A stretch of 64,000 bases of DNA from Polydactylus sextarius (Eukaryota; Chordata; Actinopteri; Polynemidae): assembly GCA_016801845.1 (NCBI GenBank), contig CM028921.1, forward strand, positions 14,573,275-14,637,274, read 5' to 3'. The position numbers and the translations under genes were made by a program. Below the pieces are notes generated by a model. The model was not told the DNA's origin, searched no databases, and saw only the letters and a program-made list of their open reading frames with translations. How positions within the stretch are numbered: position 1 is the first letter of the stretch; every line of letters begins with the position of its first letter. Positions 12,796 through 23,041 of the stretch are shown here, one piece after another.

Positions 12796-13040
12796 GTGGT
12801 GAAATCACCTCCTACACTTCTGTTTTCATGTTACCTTCCCTTCATATTTCTCACCTCCTACCTTATTTTTCCTGATCCATTCTGCCTCACTTTTAACCTC
12901 ATCATTCTACTACCTCTCCCTTTTTCTTTTTTCTTCTCTTCAACTCAACTCTTTCCTTCTTTCTCCTTCATGCGTGGCATCCTTTTCTTGCTATCCCATA
13001 TTCTTTAGGCCTTTCTGACTTTTGTGCTCTTTCCCTCCAC
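12796..13040. repeat. pyrimidine-rich tract
   Basis: The plus strand is strongly C/T-biased (cctcctac, cttcccttc, ctcttcaactc). The plus frame of 70 codons here is a by-product of this bias. Confidence 0.7.
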
Positions 13041-13381
13041 TATAAGGAAAAAGAGTGACAAAGGAAAGGACCTGCAGACTTTAGATGAAGTATGTACAGG
13101 GCAACTTGGTATGATATTGAGGTTATTGTGAATATATTCTAAACAAGTATTCTAATGTATAATTTGAAGATACAGGCTGATGGTATGCCTGCCGGGCATT
13201 TCTGCCTGCCGCACCTCCACCAGTGCCCTCTAGAGAAGTGTTTCCCTATGCACTACACCCAAGGTCAGGAACGGGTCATCAGCTGGGGACCACCAGTCAC
13301 GGATGTTTCGCTCCTTTAACCCCAGTACATCTCTTGGTGGCGGAGCGATGGAAAGACTGTCTTCCACCCCCTGCTGATGAC

Positions 13382-14120
13382 CTAGGTGTTCTGCCCCCAC
13401 CCTCTATCCCTCCTCCTTAGCCATAGCCAGAAGCTGCCCTTCTCTGCCTCCTCGGCCAGCTCCTTGATGGCTTTACGATTCCCCGCCCCTGTGCAGCCGA
13501 TGTTGCGAAGTAGGCGAACTGTTGAGGATCCCACAAATCCCCTACACCCCACCTCAACGGGGCATGTGATGGTCTTCCAGCCAGCCTCTTGACACTCTGC
13601 TGCCAGGTCTGCATACTTACCACGCTTGCGTTCGTTGGCAGCCTCAATCCCCTGTTCCCATGGGACGGTGAGTTCCACCAGCAGTATGGTCTTTAATGGG
13701 ACTGACCATAAGATCAGGTCTGGCCGGAGCAATGTTTGGACAATGTCCCTGGGAAACTGGAGCTGCCTCCCCAGGTCAACCCTCATAGTCCACTCGCCAC
13801 CAGGTGAGAGGAGTCTTGGTGTTACTGTCCGTGGGTGGGCTTGGGGTTCTCCCCTGCTCTTGCAAAGGGATGGATGGTCTCACTGGGGCAGGAGGTTTGC
13901 TGTTAGCCTGTAGCCTTCATGCCTCTGTCACCTCTGCCAGCTTTTTTTCAGCACCAGGTCATGGCGCCACCTATAGCGGCCTTGAGACAGAGCAGTCTTA
14001 CAGCCGGAGAGGATGTGCTGAAGGCTTATGCTGTGGTGTTGCACAATGGACAGCTTTCTTCTGCACCAAACCATAGGTGGAGGTTTCGGGGACATGGCAG
14101 GGTGTCGAGGGTGGACTTGA
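13382..14120 (-). pseudogene. retrotransposon zinc knuckle and restriction-like endonuclease
   Basis: A zinc knuckle is split by a frameshift: CPLC (about 14053-14042), then LQHILSGC and GRYRWRHD (about 14015-13965). The endonuclease follows in the 134-codon frame from 13786: LRPDLILWS (Asp codon 13720-13718), LVELTVPWE (Glu codon 13675-13673) and NERKRGKY (Lys codon 13618-13616), then VEVGCRGFVG. This PD-E-K spacing is the nuclease signature of RLE elements, which nick the target DNA. All catalytic positions I can place are intact here, unlike in the RT. The frame ends at 13382 after a WLWLRRRD tail typical of the family. Confidence 0.88.
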
Positions 14121-14745
14121 TTAGGAAGCTGAGTCTGGCCTGGGGATCTTCCACAAGTCAGACCATGTCATGGGCCTGTCTGTGACACCTTCCCAGGTCA
14201 TCCAGCCTCCCTGGCGGCTTTGCGACACAGCCTTGATGCGTAGCCGCTCCTGCTCCGGCCTTGCCACCTCTGCCACCACCATGGCTCTTCGCTGTTCCTT
14301 GGAGGCCTTGGACCAGAAGGGGAGGGCCTCGCCTCTCCCCAGCCCTGCTCTTCCCTCCTGGACTCTTCCAATGACCTCCCTGTGCTGAAGCCTGCTGATG
14401 GCCTTGTCAACTTCCTCCTGGGCTTTCCACTTCCTCCCTGTTCGTACTTGGGAGCACGCTGCCCTCACTAGCTGGTCAGTGGAATCCCTCAACTCCAGCA
14501 CCAGTCTGGCCTTCTCCTGCCTGTACCCCTGGCTGATGGATTGCAGGGGCAGTTGAAGTGTGTTCCTCCCGAATAGCCCAACGTCAGAGAGGCATCTTGG
14601 GAGTCCCAACCACTTCTTGATGTACCGGTTTGCCAGCCTGTCCATCTTCTCTGCCACTGAGGAGGGGACCTCGCACATTTTCAGCGGCCACATTACCCTG
14701 GGGTAGAGTATGAAGTTATAACTCCAGACTTTGTACTTCCCAGGA
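14121..14745 (-). pseudogene. retrotransposon post-RT linker/thumb region
   Basis: After a frameshift the protein continues with VPSSVAEKMDRLANRYIKKW, LGLPRCLSDVGLFG and LQLPLQSISQGYRQEKARLV, then a TGRKWKAQEEVDKAISRLQH stretch and a WxxWEGVTDRPMTWSDLW motif. These are conserved in the same fish retroelement family between RT and the zinc knuckle. The minus strand is open for 190 codons. A short sister-family piece of the same segment lies at 41965-42205. Confidence 0.85.
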
Positions 14746-16030
14746 GCTGGCTCACACTGATCTTCGCCAGACCATCCGCAAGCTGCTTTCTCACTGCTTC
14801 CCCCATCTGCTTGTCGGAGAGGTCTGCCGTGTAAGTCCGTCCCGAGGCTTCGGACAGGTTGCTTCGCCAGCAGTGGAATCTCCTCGCCACCTGCGATATA
14901 AAGATGGTATGGTCACTCCTGATCCCTTTCCTGAGGGACAGGCTACATGACTTGGCAGGTTTGATTCTCATCCTCGCCCAGCCCACGAGCTCGTCGATCC
15001 TCTTCAGCAGTCTCGATGTGCATGCTGCTGTCTGGAGGATGGTGGTGATGTCGCCCATGTAGCCTCTCACTGGTGGCAGCCTTTGGCCGGATGGTAGCTT
15101 CACACCTCCTGCTACTTTTCTTGCCCCTATGAGGATGATCTCAAAAGCTGCAACAAACAGGATGGGAGAGATGGAGCATCCCATGGCAATGCCAACTTCC
15201 TGTCGTTGCCAGCTCGTGATAAAATCTTGATGAGTGCAGCTCATCTGGAGGTCTGCAAAGTAGCTCGTCACCAGGGCGTGAATGCAGGCAGGGACATAGA
15301 AGAAATCCAGGGCATACTCGATGAGCTGGTGGGGAACTGACCCGTATGCGTTTGCAAGGTCTAGCCACACCACATGCAGGTCAGACTTCTCTCTTTTTGC
15401 TCGCTGGATCTGTTCCCATATCACTGCAGAGTGTTCCACACACCCTGGAAAGCCTGGGACCCCAGCCTTCTGGCAGAGGGTGTCAATGTACCCGTTGCTT
15501 GTTAGGTACCTGGTCAACCTCTTGGCTAGAATGGCAAAGAAGATTTTGCCTTCAACATTCAGGAGTGCTATGCTCCTAAATTGGCCGATGGTGTTTGAGT
15601 TTGCCTCTTTCGGGATGAAGACAGTGGCTGCTCTCTGCCACTCCGATGGGATGACTTGGTTTTTCCAGGCCACTCTCAGGAGCTTCCAAAGATGTTTTAG
15701 GATGCCTGGGCAGTACTTGTACAGCTTATAGGGTATGCCATTAGGACCTGGGGCTGAGGCTGCCCTTGCTTTCCTGACAACCTCAGCTGCCTCGCTGAGT
15801 TTGGGCAGAGCTGCATCGAAGAGGTGAGATGGAGGGGCTGGGCGAGGAACATACCCTGGTGGTCCTAGCGGGGTTTGTCTCTCTGCATCACTGTAGAGCT
15901 CCTTAAAATAACTCTCCAGGTCTGGCTGACTAATTTCCAGCTTTCCACTCCTCTTGTCCTCAAGCAGCCGTCTTGCGTGCTGGTAGGGGTTCCTGAAGAA
16001 GCTGCTTCTCCTTCTCCTTCCGCCTTCTCT
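14693..16030 (-). pseudogene. retrotransposon reverse transcriptase domain (YMGD active site)
   Basis: One frame stays open for roughly 445 codons, from about 16030 (SSFFRNPYQHARRLLEDK) to the stop at 14693, although no ATG opens it. RT blocks in order: ASAPGPNGIPYKLYK (about 15765-15720); FIPKEANSNTIGQFRSI (about 15620); VWLDLANAYGSVPH with the first catalytic Asp at 15361-15359; GIAMGCSISPILF (about 15193); GYMGD at 15061-15050. The usual YMDD/YADD second catalytic pair reads YMGD: the codon at 15055-15053 is GGC (Gly), which should inactivate the polymerase. Near 14745 a one-base shift moves the reading to the frame of the next segment. The role would be target-primed reverse transcription. 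Confidence 0.9.
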
Positions 16031-16280
16031 GCGCTATGGATTCGTTCTGCTCTCCGTAGGCTGGCAAGGCTCTTCTTCACCTCCTCCCACAGTGGCTTCA
16101 AGCCCTCCTTCCCGCTGCGCCTGCCTTCCTCCACTGCTTCCCGAAGCTGACGCCGTCTCCTCACCAGCACCTCGATTTCCTTTTCCCTCCTACCCTTCTG
16201 CTTCGGGCCAGTGCTTTGCCTTGCTTCCAGAATCCCAAACCTCCCTCGACATTCCTCATAGAGTATGTCCCCAATGCTAT

Positions 16281-16740
16281 TCAGCTTGGTTTCAACCTGA
16301 CCGCAAGCAATGAGTTTTCCAGAATGGTACTAAGGTCGTTGTCTAGCTGCTGCCAGACTGCGGTCTCATTTGCTTTTGGCCACTTGACTGGATGCCTCCG
16401 CCCTTGTCCTTTCTGTACTCTTCTCGGTCCTGGTTCTTGGGTGTCTGGATGTGATGGTGCGCTGGGGTCCATTGGTGTTCTAGGTGTGTTCTCGTCCGTG
16501 CCACCTTCAGAGGGATCAGGATCCACCAAGGTCCCTTCAGCCTGTGCCACCTGCCTTCCCTCTGTAACGTTGGATCCCTCAGCTCTGTGGTTTGCGACCT
16601 GGCTCTGGGTTCCTTTTGTCTGACCTGCAGCTGCAGCCGCAGTGCAATGTTGCTTTTGGGCCTCCTCGCACTTCTTCCGTCCCTGGTGAATCCTTAGCCC
16701 CGTGAAGGTAGTCACTTTCTGCCATCCACACCTGCATAAA
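16281..16740 (-). pseudogene. retrotransposon N-terminal zinc-finger region
   Basis: The minus frame encodes CRCGWQK, then TFTGLRIHQGRKKC (16736-16668). This CxC...H...C finger is typical of the nucleic-acid-binding N-terminus of fish RLE elements. It is followed by an Ala/Gly/Pro-rich, low-complexity linker of about 120 residues. No ATG precedes the finger before the element ends, so the true start is lost to 5' truncation. In the element this part would bind target DNA or template RNA. Confidence 0.7.
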
Positions 16741-18810
16741 GTTTCATGGCAGTATTTCTGTATATGTTGTTCACATATTCATATATAAACCAAATTACAA
16801 ATTACATTAACAAAACAAAACAATACAAAACTCTGTTCTCTATACACCTCATTTGCTTGTGTTTCCATTCTGAAGTCGTGGTTTTAGCCAGGAGACTGTT
16901 ATCATCTTCCTGGCAATTAAAAGAAGAACTCTTAATAGTAAAACCTTATTTTCGTTCTCTGTGTTATGTAGTGTGATTCCACAAATAAAATTAGATGGTT
17001 CGGTTCAAGTGATAATTCTATGTTTAAACATTCTTTAATATCTTTTTTTTTTATGTTTTGACAGTGCTCAGAACAATTTTGGACAGTCCCAGAAGATTTG
17101 TTTCAGATCAGTTTTGTTTATGTAGAGCCAAATCATAAAAAACATTTATTGCATGCTGTTTCCAAAGGTGTGTAAAAGTTTTATATTTTAGTGAGGCATA
17201 TTAGGCCTTTTTGGGTGAAATTGTTATTTAAATCCCCCAAAAGATTTTTATAGCACCTTGTCTACATTAATCTAATTCAGCATATACATAAAATATGAGT
17301 GTACACTTGACTTATTTCTACTCAGCTTATTTCATGATTTTACAGAATTTGGCTGTTGTGTTCAGTATCAAGGTTACTACTGTTTTTTAGAGATTAAATG
17401 TAGTTGTACTTTCATTTAATTTGACGTCTTTCAGGTTTAATATAAACTAGAAATATGAAGAGAGTGTGGGACCCATGGATTTCTTGCAAGTTTTTGTAAT
17501 CAGATGTTTTGTAAAACATCTGCATTTTTACATTACGCTGCTGTTGATGCAGGTATGTAATTTACATACAAATTACGTTAAATTTATTACATTATTATAA
17601 CATCATTACATTAAAATTTTCATATTTGTAGCGCTAATTTAAATTTATTCATGAATAAATAATTTGTAGGAAAAGATGTCATCCTCGCTCATTTTCACAT
17701 TCCAGCTTACTTTTCTGATGTCATGTGTTTGAATCACACTGATCTGAGCTGAGGGAGGATGGTTATTGTTGTCGCTGAGGAAACAGGTAGATGCAGAGTG
17801 TTAGAAAAATAAATGGCGTTGAAGGTGAACATGTGGAGTATGAGCTGATAGAGGAAGAGGAGGGAGAGGAGGAGAAGGTAGAGGCCCTTGCATCATCATC
17901 TCATATCCGCTCATCACGGTGTTATTACTGCAGAGGAGTCTGTGAAAGCAAGGGGGTTAACGTAATGTTTGTGTTTTTCTTTGTGGATATGAGATCTGCT
18001 CTGATAACGCAGTTGCTCTCTGGACAGGAAGTGTTCATTTCCTCTACAGGCTTAAAGTAATTACCTGCCTCTGACTGTGAGTGTTTACGTTCATGATGTG
18101 ATTTCACTCATTTAGACTTTTTTTTTTCAGGCCGATAATATTTTCATATCTCAGAAGGGGTGGAGCTGAGGGAGCTCTGTCCTGGCTGTTTTGTCAAATC
18201 TTTGATTCTGGATTAAATGCAATTATCTGCTGACACCTCCCCAGTTCTCTTGCAATATTTCTGTTTTTGTCAAATGAAATGGCAGAATAGAAGCAGACAG
18301 TCATTATAGTCACTCAAGAGTTTGACGCCTTGCACTCATGCATTCCGGTGGCATTCTTTGCTATAAGATGTTGTTTCTTTTAAGGAAGGACATCAGTGAA
18401 GGCCCAGGTGTGAAAAGCACGGCTCAACACTGTTGTAAAGGAACAAACACCACTTCTATTCTCTTTGTGCCAAGAACAAGACATAATTAATCACTCACAA
18501 GTGGCGCTCATCACGCTCAACATCTAGATCAGATTATAGATAAACAATTTTTTTTTTCTGGTGGGAGAAATGAGGTGAGTGTACGAAGGCAGTTAAAATC
18601 GTGTCTCATGCTCAATGTGTTAGAGTTGACAGCCCTGCATTAATTCACCAACAATCCTTGGCCCTAGTCAGCCGGCCACACCGACTGCAAATTATTGGTT
18701 GGACTGCTAAGTCAGCTAGCTAGGATGGATCAATGCAGTAATGCAGGCATTGTACCAACACCACACTGTGGAGTTAATTGCCAGTCCATCAACATTCTTG
18801 CCTTCAACTA
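16741..18810. other. AT-rich flank of the retroelement, duplicated at 19883-21920
   Basis: No mobile element is recognised within it. It contains a 22-base interrupted palindrome (cagatgttttgtaaaacatctg, 17502-17523) and an acidic 89-codon plus-strand frame (17791-18060) that is preserved in the second copy with one residue changed. I cannot identify that frame. Confidence 0.6.
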
Positions 18811-18874
18811 TGATCACAAGCTTTTGTGGTGACTGAAAGAACAAGATCACAGATATGAGCAGCAGGTGGATGGG
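18810..18874 (+). repeat. RTE-like LINE fragment truncated by the duplication junction
   Basis: The stretch tatgatcacaagctt…gtggtgactgaaagaacaagatc corresponds, from memory, to the 'YGHELWVVTERTRSR' part of an abundant fish LINE. It is cut at 18874, where copy 2 of the duplication begins. The intact continuation is at 21925-22170. Confidence 0.6.
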
Positions 18875-19881
18875 TCACACTGATCTTCAGCCAGACCATC
18901 CATAAGCTGCTTTCTCCTGCTTCCCCCATCTGCTTGTCGGAGAGGTCTGCCGTGTAAGTCCGTCGAGGCTTCGGACAGGTTGCAATTCGCCAGCAGTGGA
19001 ATCTCCTCGCCACCTCGCGATAAAGATGGTATGGTCACTCCTGATCCCTTTCTGAGGGACAGGCTACATGACTTAGCAGGTTTGATTCTCATCCTCGCCC
19101 AGCCCACAGGCTCGTCGATCCTCTTCAACAGTCTCGATGTGCATGCTGCTGTCTGGAGGATGGTGGTGATGTCGTCCCATGTAGCCTCTCACTGGTGGCA
19201 GCCTTGGCGGATGGTAGCTTCACACCTCCTGCTACTTTTCTTGCCCCTATGAGGATGATCTCAAAAGCTGCAACAAACAGGATGGGAGAGATGGAGCATC
19301 CCATGGCAATGCCAACTTCCTGTCGTTGCCAGCTTCCGTGATAAAATCTTGATGAGTGCAGCTCATCTGGAGGTCTGCAAAGTAGCTGCGTCACCAGGGG
19401 GCGTGAATGCAGGCAGGGACATAGAAGAAATCCAGGCAGCCTACCTCGATGAGCTGGTGGGGAACTGACCCGTATCGTTTGCAAGGTCTAGCCACACCAC
19501 ATGCAGGTCAGACTTCTCTCTTTTTTTGCTCGCTGGATCTGTTCCCATATCACTGCAGAGTGTTCCACACACCTGGAAAGCCTGGGACTGGCCTTCTGGC
19601 AGAGGGTGTCAATGTACCCGTTGCTTGTTAGGTGCACCTGGTCAACCTCTTGGCTAGAATGGCAAGAAGATTTTGCCTTCAACATTCAGGTGCTATGCTC
19701 CCTAAATTGGCGATGGTGTTTGAGTTTGCCTCTTTTCGGGATGAAGACAGTGGCTGCTCTCTGCCACTCCGATGGGATGACTTGGTTTTTCAGGCCACTC
19801 TCAGGGCTTCCAAAGATGTTTTAGGATGCCTGGGCAGTACTTGTACAGCTTATAGGGTATGCCATTGGGACCTGGGGCTGG
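18875..19881 (-). pseudogene. second, indel-riddled copy of the RT segment
   Basis: The minus strand shows the same RT protein in pieces. GIAMGCSISPILF is readable in the 19484-19125 frame and WARMRIKPAKSCSLSLRK in the 19128-18847 frame. Frames change every 50-150 bases. Around the active site (19171-19180) the bases after 'tacatg' are g-gac-gac. Both Asp codons of an ancestral YMDD may therefore still be present behind a one-base insertion, whereas copy 1 has Gly. Non-functional. Confidence 0.9.
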
Positions 19882-21988
19882 AGTTTCATGGCAGTATTTC
19901 TGTATATGTTGTTCACATATTCATATATACCCTAAATTACAAATTACATTAACAAAACAAAACAATACAAAACTCTGTTCTCTATACACCTCATTTGCTT
20001 GTGTTTCCATTCTGAAGTCGTGGTTTTAGCCAGGAGACTGTTATCATCTTCCTGGCAATTAAAAGAAGAACTCTTAATAGTAAAACCTTATTTTCGTTCT
20101 CTGTTATGTAGTGTGATTCCACAAATAAAATTAGATCGTTTGGTTCAAGTGATAATTCTATGTTTAAACATTTTTTAATATCTTTTTTTTTATGTTTTGA
20201 CAGTGCTCAGAACAATTTTGGACAGTCCCAGAAGATTTGTTTCAGATCAGTTTTGTTTATGTAGAGCCAAATCATAAAAACATTTATTGCATGCTGTTTC
20301 CAAAGGTGTGTAAAAGTTTTATATTTTAGTGAGGCATATTAGGCCTTTTTGGGTGAAATTGTTATTTAAATCCCCCAAAAGATTTTTATAGCACCTTGTC
20401 TACATTAATCTAATTCAGCATTTACATAAAATATGAGTGTGCACTTGACTTCAGCTTATTTCATGATTTTACAGAATTTGGCTGTTGTGTTCAGTATCAA
20501 GGTTACTACTGTTTTTTAGAGATTAAATGTAGTTGTACTTTCATTTAATTTGACGTCTTTCAGGTTTAATATAAACTAGAAATATGAAGAGAGTGTGGGA
20601 CCCATGGATTTCTTGCAAGTTTTTGTAATCAGATGTTTTGTAAAACATCTGCATTTTTACATTACGCTGCTGTTGATGCAGGTATGTAATTTACATACAA
20701 ATTACGTTAAATTTATTACATTATTATAACATCATTACATTAAAATTTTCATATTTGTAGCGCTAATTTAAATTTATTCATGAATAAATAATTTGTAGGA
20801 AAAGATGTCATCCTCGCTCATTTTCACATTCCAGCTTACTTTTCTGAGAAAGTGTTTCGGTGTCATGTGTTTGAATCACACTGATCTGAGCTGAGGGAGG
20901 ATGGTTATTGTTGTCGCTGAGGAAACAGGTAGATGCAGAGTGTTAGAAAAATAAATGGCGTTGAAGGTGAACATGTGGAGAATGAGCTGATAGAGGAAGA
21001 GGAGGGAGAGGAGGAGAAGGTAGAGGCCCTTGCATCATCATCTCATATCCGCTCATCACGGTGTTATTACTGCAGAGGAGTCTGTGAAAGCAAGGGGGTT
21101 AACGTAATGTTTGTGTTTTTCTTTGTGGATATGAGATCGGCTCTGATAACGCAGTTGCTCTCTGGACAGGAAGTGTTCATTTCCTCTACAGGCTTAAAGT
21201 AATTACCTGCCTCTGACTGTGAGTGTTTACGTTCATGATGTGATTTCACTCATTTAGACTTTTTTTTTTCAGGCCGATAATATTTTCATATCTCAGAAGG
21301 GGTGGAGCTCAGGGAGCTCTGTCCTGGCTGTTTTGTCAAATCTTTGATTCTGGATTAAATGCAATTATCTGCTGACACCTCCCCAGTTCTCTTGCAATAT
21401 TTCTGTTTTTGTCAAATGAAATGGCAGAATAGAAGCAGACAGTCATTATAGTCACTCAAGAGTTTGACGCCTTGCACTCATGCATTCCGGTGGCATTCTT
21501 TGCTATAAGATGTTGTTTCTTTTAAGGAAGGACACCAGTGAAGGCCCAGGTGTGAAAAGCACCCACTTCTATTCTCTTTGTGCCAAGAACAAGACATAAT
21601 TAATCACTCACAAGTGGTGCTCATCAGGCTCAACATCTAGATCAGATTATAGATAAACAATTTTTTTTTTCTGGTGTGAGAAATGAGGTGAGTGTACGAA
21701 GGCAGTTAAAAGCGTGTCTCATGCTCAATGTGTTAGAGTTGACAGCCCTGCATTAATTCACCAACAATCCTTGGCCCTAGTCAGCCGGCCACACCGACTG
21801 CAAATTATTGGTTGGACTGCTAAGTCAGCTAGCTAGGATGGATCAATGCAGTAATGCAGGCATTGTACCAACACCACACTGTGGAGTTAATTGCCAGTCC
21901 ATCAACATTCTTGCCTTCAACTATGATCACAAGCTTTTTGTGGTGACTGAAAGAACAAGATCACAGATATGAGCAGCAGGTGGATGGG
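18875..21988. repeat. tandem duplication, copy 2 (internally deleted)
   Basis: It repeats copy 1 from the same internal RLE position. The RLE part (18875-19881) carries many 1-2 base indels relative to copy 1, so only short frames remain. After 19881 the sequence jumps to the flank equivalent of 16740. The flank (19883-21988) is nearly identical to copy 1, with a ~15-base insertion near 20848 and small deletions near 20450 and 21550. A new head-to-tail junction lies at 18874/18875, with no long homology at the breakpoint. Confidence 0.92.
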
Positions 21989-22170
21989 CTTCTGATCAGG
22001 ATGTTTCTTGGGCACCTCCCAATGAACACATCCAACTGGTAGGAGACCTCAGAGTCGACCCAGAACACACCACAGAGATGATAAATCTCATCTAGTCTGG
22101 AAACAACTCAGAATCCTTGAAATCATGGATCAGAGACCTGACTCAGACTGAACTTCAATTAGATAATGCT
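21925..22170 (+). repeat. RTE-like LINE ORF C-terminal fragment
   Basis: It reads in plus sense through blocks matching, from memory, ...HELWVVTERTRS, an internal deletion, then TGRRPQSRPRT (about 22040-22075) near the LINE C-terminus. Related pieces lie at 29965-30150 (+), 38330-38450 (-) and 36757-37010 (+). Decayed and non-coding now. Confidence 0.6.
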
Positions 22171-22775
22171 GTGAATAATGAAAAATGATCTTCATCCATC
22201 AATCATGTTGTGCAGAAGCTCAGCAAAGATAATTGTCACCTCACCTCTGGCTTTTCCCTCCCCCCTTGTGTTATCTCATGGGGCCTTATTACATCTCAGA
22301 ATAGATTGCAGGAAATCACCCATCCAGCTGCATAATTGACAGGTACAATTTAGGTGTCAGATGCTCAGGGTGAATAGTTTGTTAGCTGTGAGTCAGTCTG
22401 ATTTAGGTCCATTACCACAAAAAAAAAAACCTCTGTGATTTCAAGGCAATATTTTTTTAATTTTTTATTTTCTAAGGCTGACAGTTAAACAGAGAGAAAT
22501 AAGAGAGAGGGCTCATTGTTTTCTCAGTTACCTCATATTTACATTTAACCTTTGTTTTCCTTTTTATTTGGTGTCCACCACGGCCAACATCACCAAAATA
22601 AAGTTCTGGAGTTCAGTAAAGTTCAGTACAAATGTCAGCTCGTTTGTGTGACTCCAACAGACACTTTGCTACAATATAGTTGCTCCTCTGACACATTCAT
22701 TTCAGTCTCTGGGCGACTGACTGCTCCTCAATATCTGATTCCTCTGACTCGGGATCAAACAGGTTGAAGTTAACT
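22171..22775. other. no gene or element recognised
   Basis: AT-rich, with a short A-run near 22420 and nothing else I can name. Confidence 0.45.
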
Positions 22776-23041
22776 CTGAAACCTGTTGTTAGTCACTATA
22801 CTCAGCACTGGACCTTCTTTGCATTTGCTGTAAGCCAACCAATCAGCACACAGCTCATTTAAATATTCATGATCTTATTGAGTAGGAGAGAAAAAACGCT
22901 TGTTTCATTCTAGAGGGATTTCATGAGGCTGCATTAGGCCATTTAGGATCCTCAGCCTTTTCAGTCCAACCAATATTACATTTGGAGACGTCAAAGAACA
23001 GTTTACAGTATTTAAAAACATGCATTCTATGTCTCCTTTAA
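22776..23041. repeat. fish non-autonomous element (ccaatcagcacacagctcat type)
   Basis: The segment contains ccaatcagcacacagctcat, tattcatga, tttcattctagagggattt and ends in tctatgtctccttta. I remember this series from a common fish MITE. The boundaries are approximate. Confidence 0.45.

Larger units (their letters stand above)
13187..16740 (-). mobile_element. 5'-truncated RLE-type non-LTR retrotransposon (R2/NeSL-group-like)
   Basis: The element reads on the minus strand. From 5' to 3' it carries an N-terminal zinc finger, a basic linker, a reverse transcriptase, a thumb/linker region, a zinc knuckle, a restriction-like endonuclease and a 3' untranslated stretch (about 13380-13187). This order (finger, RT, knuckle, RLE) is the known architecture of site-specific R2-group elements. 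The same protein family is very abundant in fish. The 5' end stops immediately before the zinc finger, as expected for incomplete reverse transcription. Frameshifts occur at about 16030, 14745, 14020 and 13800, so it is not functional. I could not define a target duplication or the exact 3' end. From 14752 upward it is part of a tandem duplication. GC content is clearly higher than in neighbouring DNA. Confidence 0.9.
14752..18874. repeat. tandem duplication, copy 1
   Basis: The block runs from inside the RLE element (tcacactgatcttc) through 2.1 kb of AT-rich flank, and ends in a short RTE-like LINE fragment (…ggtggatggg). It is followed head to tail by copy 2. Compared with copy 2 it has an extra ~983 bases (15757-16739, the RT N-terminal part plus the finger region) and an extra ~28 bases near 18420-18450. 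The flank is nearly identical between copies. Confidence 0.92.

Noticed and set aside
13187..16740. Functional host gene or domesticated retroelement
   Set aside because: Several frameshifts, a mutated RT active site and 5' truncation indicate a dead insertion.
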